Source: Ministeria vibrans ATCC 50519 | Lineage: Eukaryota; Opisthokonta; Filasterea | Length of the DNA: 30,027 nt | Reading direction: 5' to 3' | Assembly (NCBI GenBank): GCA_943704425.1 | Contig: CALSCP010000470.1 | Location: forward strand, 19,922-49,948 | Shown: piece by piece, positions 1 through 11,179 of the stretch | Layout of the letters: the number at the start of each line of letters is the position of its first letter | Position numbering within the stretch: the stretch's first letter is position 1 | Translations under genes and position numbers: made by a program | Notes under the pieces: model-generated | What the model was told of the DNA's origin: nothing | Databases searched by the model: none | Seen by the model: only the letters and a program-made list of their open reading frames with translations

Positions 1-209
1 GCCCGTTGGTCCTCCTCACACGGACCTTTGAGCTCCAGTCCGCCGTTTCCACTCCACTCCGCACGCCACACTCGTCGGTGGCGGGAGGAGGAGGGAGATC
101 TTGGGGTTTTTATCGTCTCCCTCCCGCTTGATGTGTGGTCCGCGGCACAGCTGACCCCCCGTTTGAGTGTTTTGGTGAAGGTCCCACTGATGCTCTTCTT
201 CTCTTGTAG
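1..209 (+). other. Upstream part of RhoGEF gene; intron ending in TTGTAG
   Basis: A pyrimidine-rich acceptor (TCTTCTTCTCTTGTAG) ends at 209, so the segment just before is intron. I could not find a convincing earlier exon or start in the phase needed (two bases carried into 210-211). The open frame from 28 is out of phase with the CH exon. The first exon or exons probably lie to the left of the window. Confidence 0.5.
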
Positions 210-337
210 TATCACAGCTTGTTTCCTACATCACCGGCGACAACGTCTACGAGAACCCTGCCTTGCTGGACAGGTACCCGTTGATCTTTAGACCAAACTC
301 CGTCTCTCAAACACTTTCTCTCTCTCTCTCTATCACT

Positions 338-434
<97 letters not shown>

Positions 435-2301
435 ACACACACTTAGTGGCTACTCCCTCTGCAAGATGGTCAACTCAGCATGCCCCGGCGCCATTCCTGA
501 AGACGAAATGGGTGAACATCTCATGGAGGACACGGTCAACTATCCCATGCTCATTACGTTCCTCGTAAGCACAACAACCATACGAATAGTACACCTTTCG
601 CCCATCGAAACTAAACGTCTTCTTTTCCAAGATTGCGTGTGACACCGCGCTTGGCATTGAGGAAGTCTTCACTCCAGCCGACCTATTACACCGCACCGGC
701 CTGGAGCAGGTACCCAACTAAGAATACAATCCCAATCAATCGTGACTTTGGTATGGCACAGGTGGCACGCACACTCGAGACAGTCTACACTGCAATCCCC
801 GCACGTGAAATTGCCAACGCCGACGACTTCGATGACAATGACCCCGTCGTTGCAGCAGCCGCAGCAGCAGACGCAGCAGTTGCTGCAATCACCGACAAGT
901 CCACTCAGAGCACTATGGACGCACTCAGTTCTTCGTGTCTCTCAACAGCCGACGGTACTTTCTTATCATATTTCTCTTTTGTGTGTGTGCGTGTTGCTTA
1001 CTTTTCTTTTGCTCAGAGTATACACCAGAAGAACTTGAAAAACGACAGAAGAGAAGGTCAGAAACTCTCCCAAACACAAACCAGATGACAAAGTTGATAT
1101 ATCATGTTGTTTTCAATGGATAATAGGGAAATGTGTGTCAACGAACTGATGCAAACAGAAAAGAAATACGTTCAGGATCTCAAGGCAGTTGTCGAAGTAA
1201 TCAATTTTACGCGCTTACCCTTTTGAACACGTCACTCTTGCTCTTTAACTCTCTCACTTTCTATTTTGCCGCTGTCTCTCTTTCACTTTGTTTCTTTTTG
1301 TTTCATTCTTCGGCACACACACACACACACACACTTTCTCTCTCTCTACATATAATAATTTATAATAATTATTATAATTATACTATAATTATCACTTTGG
1401 GTTTTTCACTCAATCTGTCACTTATTCCTTGCTTTTACTCGGAGTCCCTTTCACTCACTCCCTCTATTTTTTGTAGGGTTATCTTGGAAAGATTACTGAG
1501 ACCGACCGACTTGAGCCGGAAGATTGTCGAATCATCTTTGGGAACATTGGCGAACTTTACTCGTGCAATTCGGCTTTTCTGGAGAGTCTAGAAAGTGCAA
1601 TGGAATGTGCTCCGGAGACGATTGGAGACTGCTTTAGCATCAGAGTACGATAAAAACATTGCGCGTCCTTGACCTCAAGTGAAACGTCGCACCCTTTGAC
1701 TCACTTGTCGTTTTTTGTATAGGAAACGGAGTTCAAACGCTACACTGACTACTGCACAAATCAATCGTCGTCAAGTCGTTTGCTTGATCTCATGCGCGAG
1801 ACTGACTCGTCGTTTGGTGCGTTTCTCAAGGGCTGTCAGATGATTCTCAATCAGCCCTTGGGCCTGGAAGCCTACCTCTTGACTCCCCTCCAACGCATTC
1901 TCAAGTACCCTCTCCTCATCAAGGTAGGCGCCACACCACTCGATTTTTTTCTCTCTCTATCATGTTGTTTGTTTCCTCCTCCTCTCTCTTTCTCTATCAC
2001 TTTGTTTTTTTCTCCCTCCCTGCCTCCTTTCTTTCTCCTCTCCCTCTCTCTCAAACTCTCTCTTTCTTTCTTTCTCTCTCTCAAACTCTCCTTCACACAC
2101 ACGCATGCACTCACTTCTGTTTTCGCTCTTGCAGGAAATTATCAAGTACTCTGATGCAAACGATGCAGCTCTCGAGTCCCTGAAAAAAGCTCTGGCAGTC
2201 ATGGAAGTAAGGCAACCCCCAGTACTATTTTAAAGAATATCTCTTTTATTCTCTCTCTCTATCACTTTGTTTTTTCTCTCTCTCACTTTGTTTCTTTCTC
2301 C

Positions 2302-2375
<74 letters not shown>

Positions 2376-5300
2376 CCTCCTCTCTCTCTCTCTCTCTGTT
2401 TTTCTAGTCTGTTGCGGGATTTATCAACGAAATGAAGCGCGAAACGGAGCATTTAGACATGATTATGCGTCTGCAAACACAGATTACGGGCTATCCCGAG
2501 GACAATCCGGACGTTCCCGAACTGGTCTGTCTCGGCAAAATGCTCAGAAGGTATACACACACAATCAGCTACTCCATACTCTTCTCGCTCACTCCTTCAT
2601 TCTCTTTGTAGGGCACTCGTCAAGGCAGTCGACAAGCGAAATGGACGATCATCGTCGGGCAACGAGCGGGCACTGTTTCTGTTCGAGCAGGCGCTGGTGA
2701 TTTGCAAAGAGAAGGAAAAGGACGCCGTGTATACATTCAAGGAAATTGCGTTTGTGAGCAAGTCGCTCATGACAGTGAGTCCGCTCATGAACACCGAAGA
2801 CAACTTGTTTCCCTGGGAGGTCTCGTATACGCAGCAGGTGGGCGCCTCAAAGCGCAAGATGGTCTATCTTATGTACAGCTACACCAGAGGAGATCGGTAT
2901 GAACAATAATAATAATAAAATTAATAGATTAATAATAATAATAATACTAACAATAATAATAATAAAATTGATAATAATAATAAATTGTTTATTATTTATT
3001 ATTATTGTTATTGTTATTGTTGGTATTGTTGTTGTTTATCATTATTTTATTTTTCTCCTTTCGCTTTTTTCTCACTCCTCTCTCTGATACATTTTCTTAG
3101 TGTCTATTGGGTGGAGACCTTAAACCGTCTTGTGAAAAACGACCTGAACAACAAATTCTTAACGTCCAAGGTGATGAACAAGGGCCAAGTGAGTGCCCCT
3201 TCGTCGCTGGCCATTGATTACACTGTGCTCGTGGACAAGGCACGTCGTGTCAATGCGCGCATTCAACGTCTCGATCAGATCCGCTCGCAGAACACGTCAA
3301 CGTCGAAACGCAATCCGCTGGGGCTCCTCTCCAAGTTTGGTGGTGGAACCAGCACGTCGCCCGCCGTCTCACCCAGTGCCAGTGGCAGTGGCAACATTTC
3401 CATTGCTCGCTCTCCCGGTGCGGTCGCCGGCTCAGGCATGTCGGCTGTCGCAGCCGCTGCTGCTTCAGCCGCTGCCCTCCGTTCCCCGCGCTTCCCCGCC
3501 ACCGCCGCGTCGGCACCCACCTCACCAAAGCAGGCGCGTACCACGTCCGCTGTCGTCGTCGACTCGTCCGACGACGACGACGACCAAGACATATTTGCCC
3601 TACCCGTCGAACTGCCCAACCGCTCGTCGTACACGGACGTGCGTTCTGCACCCACGTCGCCTCACATGCGCAACCGCAGCACCAGCTCCAGTCAGTATAC
3701 CGGAAGTCCTCCTCCGCAGCGTGCACTCGCTGGCACTGGTGCTGTCTTTCGTCGCCAGATCCGTCCGGGTTCCAGCGCTTCCCCGGCTCCCAACGAGAGC
3801 AGAGGCAGCAATCGCTCAAGCATTTCCGACGACCTCGCACTCAGTCTCGACCAGCACTTGGCGTCCAACACCGAACCTCCCAGCTCTGCATCACCTCTCT
3901 CCGCCTCCGACTTCTCCGCAGTGTCCACAACGCCCGCCGGTGACGGTGACACCCCCATTCTCAAGCGAAAACTCCAACGTACCCGTGGCGGCGCCAACAA
4001 CAAGATTGCCGCACGATGGATCGAATCGACCTCACGCTCCGTCGACGAATCTCTTGTTCTCAATTCGTCTGAACCAGCAGCAGCGCCCACAACACCCCAG
4101 CTTGACACTACCACCGTCGAAGGTCCCCCGCCACTCTCCACTCTCTCGCGCCAGGCTTCGCTTGCCGCCCCCCAGAGCAAACCGCCTATCAAGGCGTCCC
4201 CATCCAACATCAGTGTTCAGTCCACCAGCCCCCGCACTCTCGCCAGCGACTCGCCCCCTCAACTGCCGCCCAAATCCCCACGCTCCGGTGGAGCAGCGCG
4301 AGCTCAACTCGCCGCAGTCATTTCTAAACTGCAGAGTGTTGAAGCAACTTCAGCCAGCGCGCCCACTCCTCCCCCCACCACCACCACTACTACTCCAAGC
4401 ACCACTCCCAGAACTTTTACTGCCCCAACCGCAACCGTCTCCTCACCTGAGCTTCCTCTGCGTCGCCCCACCCACGCACCACCTAAACCCCCTACACTCA
4501 CTCCCGCACCATCGCTCTTGCGCGACGTCTCCTCCGAACGGCTTTTGCCCTCCGTTACACGTAGCGTCAGCAGCAACCACGCTCCCGAATTGTCGTCGAC
4601 ATGTAACCCTGCGCTCGCCGGCAGCTCTTCTAATCATGTCGTGATCGACCAGACCTGTGTCTCTCGCAGCGCCTCAGCCCTCCTCAGTCATGACGCAAAC
4701 AACTCTCCTCCTCCTCTCCCGCCGCGCTCACCCAACATCTCGCGTCGTCCTAGTGTCCAAAAACTACCATCAAACCTGTCGCCGCGAAAACCCGCTGTGC
4801 TTCCCAAACCCACCCTCTCCCCTCTCCCTTCTTCTTTGTCACCATCCTCCACCCCTGTCGCTCGCCAACACTCCGGCCAACGCCCCACTCTCGGCCCCAA
4901 ACCTTCTCAGGAGGCCATCCAACGCCCCACCCTCAGCCCCAAGCCCTCTCAGGAGACAATTCAACGCCGTCGCGAGGCCCTCAATCCGACAACCTCACCT
5001 AAGCACCGTCTCTCCATTGACGCCTCCAAAATCTCCCCTCGCATCCTTCCGCCGACCCCTCTCTCCTCTCCTTCTTCCTCCTCCCAGCGCGACACCCTTC
5101 CCCATTCCCATCAACCCACCATGGAAGCCTGGGAGGTATGTGTGTTGTTGCAATCACTTTACCTTCTAAATATATTGTGCTTAGGATGACGACCACGACC
5201 TCAAATCCGCACAAAACGATCTTAAGTTAGGCAAACTCCAATCTGGCAAAAATCTTCTTGAAACACTCACAAAGGTACCAATACTATATATTGGCTCAAT

Positions 5301-5541
5301 TCCAAACATCATCCACAAAATAGCTCAATCTCTCTCTCTCTCTCTCACTTTCTCACACACACTTTGTTTCTCTTTCTCTTCCTCTTCTCTTTCTCCCGTC
5401 TTTCGTATTTCTTACTCTCTTCCTTTCTCTTTTTCCCTTCTTTCTTATTCTCTGTATTGAAATTAGCTGCGTCCCAACTCCCGTCCTCCTCCTCCTATTC
5501 CCTCTCTCAAAAATTCTTCCAACACCGAATCCAATCTTTGA
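210..5541 (+). CDS. CH-DH-PH Rho guanine nucleotide exchange factor with long Pro/Ser-rich tail (5' end not resolved)
   Basis: This gene would activate Rho/Rac-type GTPases at actin-rich membrane. Exons: 210-273, 447-564, 632-709, 762-954, 1017-1056, 1127-1196, 1477-1644, 1723-1923, 2135-2206, 2408-2550, 2612-2896, 3101-5135, 5185-5274, 5467-5541 (TGA), all with GT-AG borders and matching phase; they encode at least 1209 residues. The first 90 or so form a calponin-homology domain (GYSLCKMVNSACPG, then ADLLHRTGLEQVA). The DH domain (about 165-360) has NELMQTEKKYV at its start and the CR3 helix LLTPLQRILKYPLLIK. The PH domain (about 370-495) has ALFLFEQALVICK and ends at VYWVETLNRL. The remaining 700 residues are low complexity, rich in Pro, Ser and Ala, with SH3-ligand motifs such as PPPLPPRSP. 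The start codon and first part of the CH domain lie upstream, either in 1-209 or off the window. CH-DH-PH resembles Vav and PIX proteins, but no SH2 or SH3 domain is visible. The domain calls are firm; the GTPase substrate is unknown. Confidence 0.92.
343..430 (+). repeat. (CT)n microsatellite in RhoGEF intron
   Basis: An almost pure CT dinucleotide run of about 88 bp lies in the intron between the first two visible exons. It directly follows one copy of the dispersed element TATCACTTTGTTTCTC (331-346). It ends 17 bases before the acceptor and so also serves as the polypyrimidine tract. Confidence 0.95.
1950..2400 (+). repeat. CT-rich intronic repeat blocks with ATCACTTTGTTT core copies
   Basis: Two neighbouring RhoGEF introns (1924-2134 and 2207-2407), split by one 72-bp exon, are nearly pure pyrimidine. 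They carry the core TATCACTTTGTTT at about 1995-2007 and 2260-2272 and a third form, TCTCACTTTGTTTCTTTC, at 2281-2298. A (CT)n run follows at about 2309-2370. The similarity between two separate introns suggests spread or gene conversion of one element. Confidence 0.85.
2901..3015 (+). repeat. (AAT)n / (ATT)n-rich tract in RhoGEF intron
   Basis: After the donor at 2897 the intron switches to AAT trinucleotides broken by ATTAAT and AACAAT. From about 2987 it turns into the opposite ATT/GTT form, so the two halves could pair as an AT-rich hairpin. No coding signal is seen. Confidence 0.85.
4878..4961 (+). repeat. In-frame 42-bp tandem duplication in RhoGEF tail
   Basis: Two adjacent 14-residue units, QRPTLGPKPSQEAI and QRPTLSPKPSQETI, lie head to tail in the Pro/Ser-rich tail and are followed by QRR. 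They differ at two residues and several silent sites, so the duplication is not recent. Each carries a TLxPKPS motif that could be an SH3 or proline-directed kinase site; that function is inference. Confidence 0.9.
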
Positions 5542-5597
5542 TTTCTTCTTTCCAAGTAATCTCATGGTTGCGTTTTTTTAACTTCATCTTGTTCTGT

Positions 5598-5603
5598 AAT
5601 AAA
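5598..5603 (+). terminator. Poly(A) signal AATAAA of the RhoGEF gene
   Basis: The canonical hexamer lies 57 bases after the TGA at 5539-5541. The opposing gene's signal is only 32 bases further on. Confidence 0.75.
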
Positions 5604-5634
5604 CTTTATACTTTCGATCGTAATTATTAAGATG

Positions 5635-5640
5635 TTTATT
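5635..5640 (-). terminator. Poly(A) signal AATAAA of the kelch receptor kinase gene
   Basis: TTTATT on the + strand reads AATAAA on the - strand, 102 bases after that gene's stop (5742). The two convergent signals face each other, so the 3' ends of the two transcripts probably meet or overlap near 5610-5625. Confidence 0.65.
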
Positions 5641-5741
5641 TACTTTTCGTTTTCTCATTCACTCTCGATCAGAACGAAAAAAAAAATGGAATAGTATCGA
5701 TTATTGTATAATTGTATTGTACAAAAAACGGAATGTATAAA

Positions 5742-8700
5742 TCAAATCTGCTCACAACAATACGGACTCTCGAGCATCGAATCAATCATAGTCACTACAC
5801 AGACACACACAAAAATCAGTGAGACTGATCTCGGCACATTCGGGTTTGATAATGATTATACCAATCAACTTGAAATCGGGGCGTTCGTCCGGTTCCTGAG
5901 CCCAACACTCACTGATGAGCTGCGCCACATCGTCGTGGGTCTCGAGCGGCAGTGAGGGCCGTTCTCCGCGACACACTGCAGACTCGATGGCCCATACTGT
6001 GTCGTACTCGGAGAAGGGCAACTCTCGTGTGAAGATTTCCTAATCATAATTAAAGACAGTTACGGGAAGAGACTCACTTAAAAATCATCTTACCCACAGG
6101 ACAATGCCAAAGGAATAGACATCGCAGGGCGCAGAGTAATCTCGTCCCATTAGAATTTCAGGTGCCTAAACACACAAACACAATTGCAACCAGTCAGATT
6201 TTGTCTCATTCGCACACAATTGAGTTCCACAGGAAGTACACTGCTCAACTTGTACATGTCATATATAAAAATATAAAAATACATTAAAAACGATCATAAT
6301 ACGATCATAATGGTGATATAAAAACAGTATTACACATAGACACACACACACAAAAATAATAAAAAAATAAAAAATATAAATCACCGAGTACAGTACTTCA
6401 ATCTCCCTTCCCTCCTGTGCACTTTCACTATGTACCTGCCACAAAAGCGTACCCACACCGCGTGTCATGATGCTCGCAGCTACAGCGCCCGAGGACGTCT
6501 TGGCACTTGCACCCAGACCCAAGTCGCGCAAAAGCGGCTGATTGAGCCCACCATTCTCACGCGACTCAGGAATCTGCACCGTGAACCCAGTCAGAGCAGG
6601 TGTGTCCCGCATCGAATTGTTCTGAGTCGCATTCACACTGCTATTGCCAGTGACCGTTCCACTACTCGAAATAGCAATATTGCTCGTCACAGTCCGCCGT
6701 GTCATCGAATTCACTGTGCACTCATCCTCCGCCGACAGCCCACTGTCTTCAAGCAACCCGTCTTGGTTCCCACGTCGCGCACTGTACTGGAGCGAATCAA
6801 TCAGGGTCGCTGTCCCAAAGTCTACAAACCCGCTGTGAGTACGATAGTAAGAAATGCAGAAACCAACAACTTACCAGCCACTTTGACGCAAAACTGCTCG
6901 GACACGACAAAATTGGCTGATTTGACATCACGATGAATCACCGGTGGAGAGAGCCCATGTAAAAAGCGCAATCCTACACATACACACACACACACACACA
7001 CAAAAACACACACACACACAAACACACAGACACATAGGGTAAGACGACATTCAACACAGGTCTTTGTAGTCTAGCTCTTTGTGTACCCTTTGCTGCGTCC
7101 AGGGCGAAACGCAACTTCTGCACATCTCCCAACAAAGTCTGTTTGTCATGCAAAATGCTCCGCAAACTCCCACGCTCCAGATACTCCGTCACAAGAAACG
7201 GGCAGTGTGCATCGCCACGCAATCCACCGCCATACCCATAGAAAAACACCACATTGGGATGTCGAATTTTCCGCAGAAAACGCACTTCCTTTTCAAACTC
7301 TTCGCGCGCTGCAATGTCCGTGTCCATCACTGCTTGCTTGAGAATCTTCACACTCACAACACGACCCGCCCAGTGAGCCTTCCACACCTAATAAAAGAGA
7401 CAGAGACAGCAAGTGTGATTAAGTGAGAGAGATGAGAAAAAAAATATGTGAGATGAGAAAACGCGACTGGAAATAACGCGATTAAGAAAGTGTGTATATC
7501 CTCTGTGAGAGTATTAAAATGTGATTGGGTAAGAGAGACAAGAGAAACAGAACCATAGAAACAGAGTAAAGAGAGTGAATTGATATGAGTGACAGTGGTG
7601 TGTTTAAGGAAGAAAGTGGGCTGTTTGCGAGTGAATGAAAATGATGTCGCTGATTGCGAGCAACATAATTATGTGTAAATTTATTAGAACATTGGACTCT
7701 TACCTCTCCAAACGAACCCGTGTCAATCTTTTCACGCAACTTGACAGCGGCAGGCTCAATCAAAAAGGTCTCTTCAAGATCACGCACTGCCCGTCGAGTC
7801 ACCGCCAAATCTATCCCAACCAAAATACAATCATTAAATCACTTTCAAAATACAATAATAATACACTATAGACGTGTTTCATATTCATTTACCGTTCTCG
7901 GCGTGATTAAGAAGTCGCTGATACTGCTTCTGCTTGCGACGGTACTTTCCAGCACGACGAACCATCAGGACGAGACCCACCACCATCGCAATGACAAGAA
8001 GTGACCCAATCACTTGAATGGGAACCAGTGGAAGGTAACAGTCATCAATCGCTTCATACCCCTACAAAATACAACAGAACAATCATGTTTATAACACATC
8101 CCCTCTACATGAACTGAATTGCTTTTTCGTACAAAATCGCAGGAGCACATGGAGACTCCACTTGTGCCGGCGACAATGGTGCACTCGCCGTGGCCGTTGC
8201 ATGTGTTGGGCACGCACTCCTTGCACGAGTTGATTTCGGTTGCGGCAAAGAGTGAGTTATACGAGCGACCGGGGCAGTTAAAGCAGGTTTTCTGGCCTGG
8301 TAGATTCTGGAACATGCCCGGCACGCACGGCGTGCACTGCATGTGGGCGTAGTCGGCCGAAGCAAAGCCAGGGTTGCAGCCCGGCTGAAGAAGAAGGGTG
8401 CGCGAGAAGAGCCCTTCACCACCGTAGATCATCATGCCCGCCGTGTCGTTGCTGTGCTGCAGCGCAGTCATGACGGCCGTCGAGCCACTGCACGGCTCGG
8501 GGGTGTTTGTTGTGAGAATGATGCGCCACTGGTTTTGGAGCAGATCGAGCTCCCACATGTCATTGAGGTTCTCGCCAAGTGCGTTAGTTCCTCCAAAAAT
8601 AATAATCTTCTCGCCCACCGTGACACTCACATGGAACGAGCGTGCCATGGGTCCCGTCATCTCTGAGCCCCCCAGCACCGTCGTGGCCATCTGTGTCCAC

Positions 8701-11179
8701 TCACGACGCGCCATACTGAACGACCAGGTGTCGTTGAACACGTTGACGAGATTGCGTTCGTTGGTGCACTCACCGCCGTAAATGATCATGGCGCCGCGCG
8801 ACGCAATGTAGTTTGCAGAGTGGGCAAACCGACCGCGCGGGACCACAGTTGCATTGGGATTGAGCTGCACCCACTTGGTCGTGCGAATGTCAAAGAGCCA
8901 CGTGTCATTGTAAATGTTAGTGCCTTCGCCCGCACCGCCAAACAGGACCATCTCCGAGTTGCTGATGGCAATGGCACGATGTGAGGCACGCGGCGCAGGC
9001 GCAATGGGTGGCTCAGGAAACTGCCACAGACGCGAGAATGCATTGTAATAGTACGTCTGGTCGCAGGGACCCGAATCGGTCCAGCCCCCAAACACAGTCA
9101 TGAGCTCAAGCCCCGTCGTAGGGTCCAGCAGCACCACAGCTGAGTGTGAGCGACGTGCCGGTGGAATCGCATTGGGCATGTAGGCCATGCTGCGCCACGC
9201 CGACTGCTGCAGCACGAGTGCCCATCTAGCCAAGAGAAATATAAATTTTAGATATTTTTAGAGATTTAATATGATCGGGTCTGTTTCGTCTATATGTGGT
9301 GGGTGTATGTGTGACATACGTGTGGCATATGTGTAGCGTATGTGTGGCGTATGTGTAGCGTATGTGTAGCGTATGTGTGTAGCGTATGTGTGTAGCGTAT
9401 GTGTAGCGTATGTGTAGCGTATGTGTAGCGTATGTGTAGCGTATGTGTAGCGTATGTGTAGCGTATGTGTAGCGTATGTGTGGTGTATGTCTATGCGTGT
9501 GTGTGTGTGTGGATATGGTGTGTGTTGATATGGTGTGTGTTGATATGGTGTGTGTGTGTTGATATGGTGTGTGTTGATGTGTGTATGTACGTGTCTGAGA
9601 GGGAGTTGAAGTACTGGATGCTACTTCCACCGTAGATGATCATTTCCCAACCGAGTGTGGGCGACTGAATGAGCACGGCCGACTGGTAGCGACGCTCTGG
9701 GGGCACGCGGGGCGGGTCGTTGGGCGACCAGGCAAGCGCATCAAAGGAGAACTCCCACAGGTCATTGACAGCATTGACACGACCGCTCTGGAGCTGACCG
9801 CCAAAGATGAGAGCCGAATTGTTGGGGGTTGCACAGGCAGTGAAGAGAATGCGGTTCATGGGCGAGTACTCAAGAGGCACGGCGCTCCAAGAGTCGTTCT
9901 CCATGTTATACCAGTAGACAGCAAGTGTCATCTCCTCGAGACCCGATCCCATGGCGTACAGCTGATTTTCGCTGGTGGCCAAGAGCTGTTGGGGCACAAA
10001 GGAGCGGGCGGCGTACGACGCGAGTTTCGTAAACTTTAGCGTGGTGAGAACACCGTCGGTGATGTTGGCGGCGTACATGGCGGTGATCTTCTCGTCGTGG
10101 ATACCTACCCCGCCGCACACGTAGAACATGGTACCAATGGAGGCTGAGGTGGCGCCAATGGCGGCGGGGGCGGGGATGGACACGGTGATGTTGAGCCAGT
10201 CGTTGGTGGTCGCGTCGTAGGCAATCACATCGTTGGTGGGCTCCTTCGAGTATTCGATGATGCCACCGTAAATAAACATGGCATTTCCAATGCGCGTCGC
10301 CGTGTGGCCATAGCGTCCCGGGGGCCTCAGGGGCGAGTGCACTGCCAATTGTTCCCACACGAGACCGCTTGTGTTGGAGCCCACCAGCCCCCAAATGTCC
10401 CCAAACACTTCACCAAAGGCACCTCGACCACCGTACACCGTGTAAATGTCGACGCTACTCGAGAGGACAAGGGAGACAGCTACGGCACGCAAGAGAGAGA
10501 GAGACAGACAGAGAGAGACAGAGAGAGAGACAGAAAAAAGAGAGAGACAGAGACAGAGAGACAGAAAAAAGAGAGAGAAAGAAACAAAGTGATAGAGAGA
10601 GAATTCAAACATCGAAATATTATTATAATATACTGTACCGGTATGCCAGTAGCGTCCGGCGGGCATGGGGCCTGGGTTGGGGTCTACAAAGAACCACAGG
10701 AGGTTGATGTTGTCCCACAGCCTGCCGTAAAAACGAAAACAAGTGGAGGTTGAGAGATGACATCCAGTGGGGAAAAGAAGGACAAGGCGAGGCGTAGGCG
10801 TGCTATAGTCGGCGGGGAGTGCCTTGCAGCAGAAACAGCAGACGCTGTGTGCGGCTGTGAGCGCGCAAGAGCAGCGTGGGAGTCTCTAGCGAGTGGTTTG
10901 TCTTCTTTTTTTTTTTTTTTCGCACCAGACATCGTCAAAAACCGTCCCACGGCGGGTAACGGTCGAGTTTGTGCCGCCATAGATGACCATATTGCCGGCC
11001 ATGACGGCACACGCGCTGCGGTCGCGCGCCCAAGGCCCATACGCGTAAGTCGGGAGCACATTGAAATTATTCGACTGTGACTGGACGTTGGACTCTGACT
11101 GGACGCCGGCCACCAGCACGCTGCCAATGGCTACGGCAACGACGACGACGACGACGAGAGTGGTCGGTCGGATAACCAT
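5742..11179 (-). CDS. Receptor-like TKL protein kinase with kelch propellers, ephrin-receptor-like and EGF modules
   Basis: This is a predicted cell-surface receptor kinase, complete in 12 exons: 11179-10926, 10721-10639, 10479-9591, 9225-8133, 8061-7893, 7810-7704, 7387-7087, 6973-6875, 6821-6436, 6165-6094, 6039-5862, 5794-5742 (TGA). All phases agree, giving 1227 residues. A signal peptide (VVVVVVAVAIGSVLVAG) is followed by about 12 kelch repeats (to about 690), enough for two six-bladed propellers. Next are an ephrin-receptor-like Cys-rich module (692-726, CTPCVPGMFQNLPGQKTC), an EGF module (746-781) and one TM helix (about 786-807, then RRAGKYRRKQK). The kinase (about 855-1215) has Gly loop DTGSFGEV (the first Gly is Asp859), Lys879, HRDVKSAN (Asp981), DFG at 999-1001 and APE at 1128-1130. 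HRDVKSAN and GTLLWQAPE are Ser/Thr TKL features. DFG to APE spans 131 residues, about 100 more than usual. The ligand is unknown. Confidence 0.9.
6977..7033 (+). repeat. (CA)n microsatellite in kinase-gene intron
   Basis: A CA run broken by short A stretches fills the intron between the Lys exon and the HRD exon (6974-7086). It abuts the acceptor, where the - strand reads (GT)n then GTAG instead of the usual pyrimidine tract. Confidence 0.85.
9305..9490 (+). repeat. 11-bp minisatellite, unit GTATGTGTAGC, about 15 copies
   Basis: The unit GTATGTGTAGC repeats about 15 times in the intron between kelch exons 3 and 4 (9226-9590). Two copies are expanded by GT to 13 bp and some have GGC for AGC. 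Eleven is not a multiple of three, so the open frames through it are a by-product and not coding. Confidence 0.92.
9504..9582 (+). repeat. 15-bp tandem repeat, unit GATATGGTGTGTGTT
   Basis: About five copies of a second, unrelated unit follow the 11-bp array in the same intron; one copy is longer by extra GT. It starts just outside the donor of exon 3 (9591), so the intron is nearly all satellite. Confidence 0.88.
10490..10610 (+). repeat. GA-rich repeat with one copy of the AACAAAGTGATAGAGAG element
   Basis: The intron 10480-10638 of the receptor kinase gene holds purine repeats built of GAGACAGA and GAAAAAAGAGAGA units. They end in GAAACAAAGTGATAGAGAG (about 10581-10599). On the transcribed (-) strand this is the same CT-rich element seen in RhoGEF introns. 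Confidence 0.88.

Noticed and set aside
3193-4644. 483-residue open frame on + within the RhoGEF tail exon
   Set aside because: It is a second frame through the low-complexity Pro/Ser tail. The frame used is in phase with the PH domain upstream and with two exons downstream.
5795-5861. Read-through of the last kinase exon to an earlier stop (frame ending CVCLCSDYD)
   Set aside because: Removing a 67-base GT-AG intron gives FKLIVTMIDSMLESP, which fits the final kinase helix after the RPDF motif better than the Cys-rich read-through.
9226-9630. Open frame of His/Thr/Tyr repeats through the satellite intron
   Set aside because: It comes from the 11-bp and 15-bp repeats. Strong donor and acceptor sites at 9590 and 9226 join two kelch halves exactly in phase (DTWALVLQQ).
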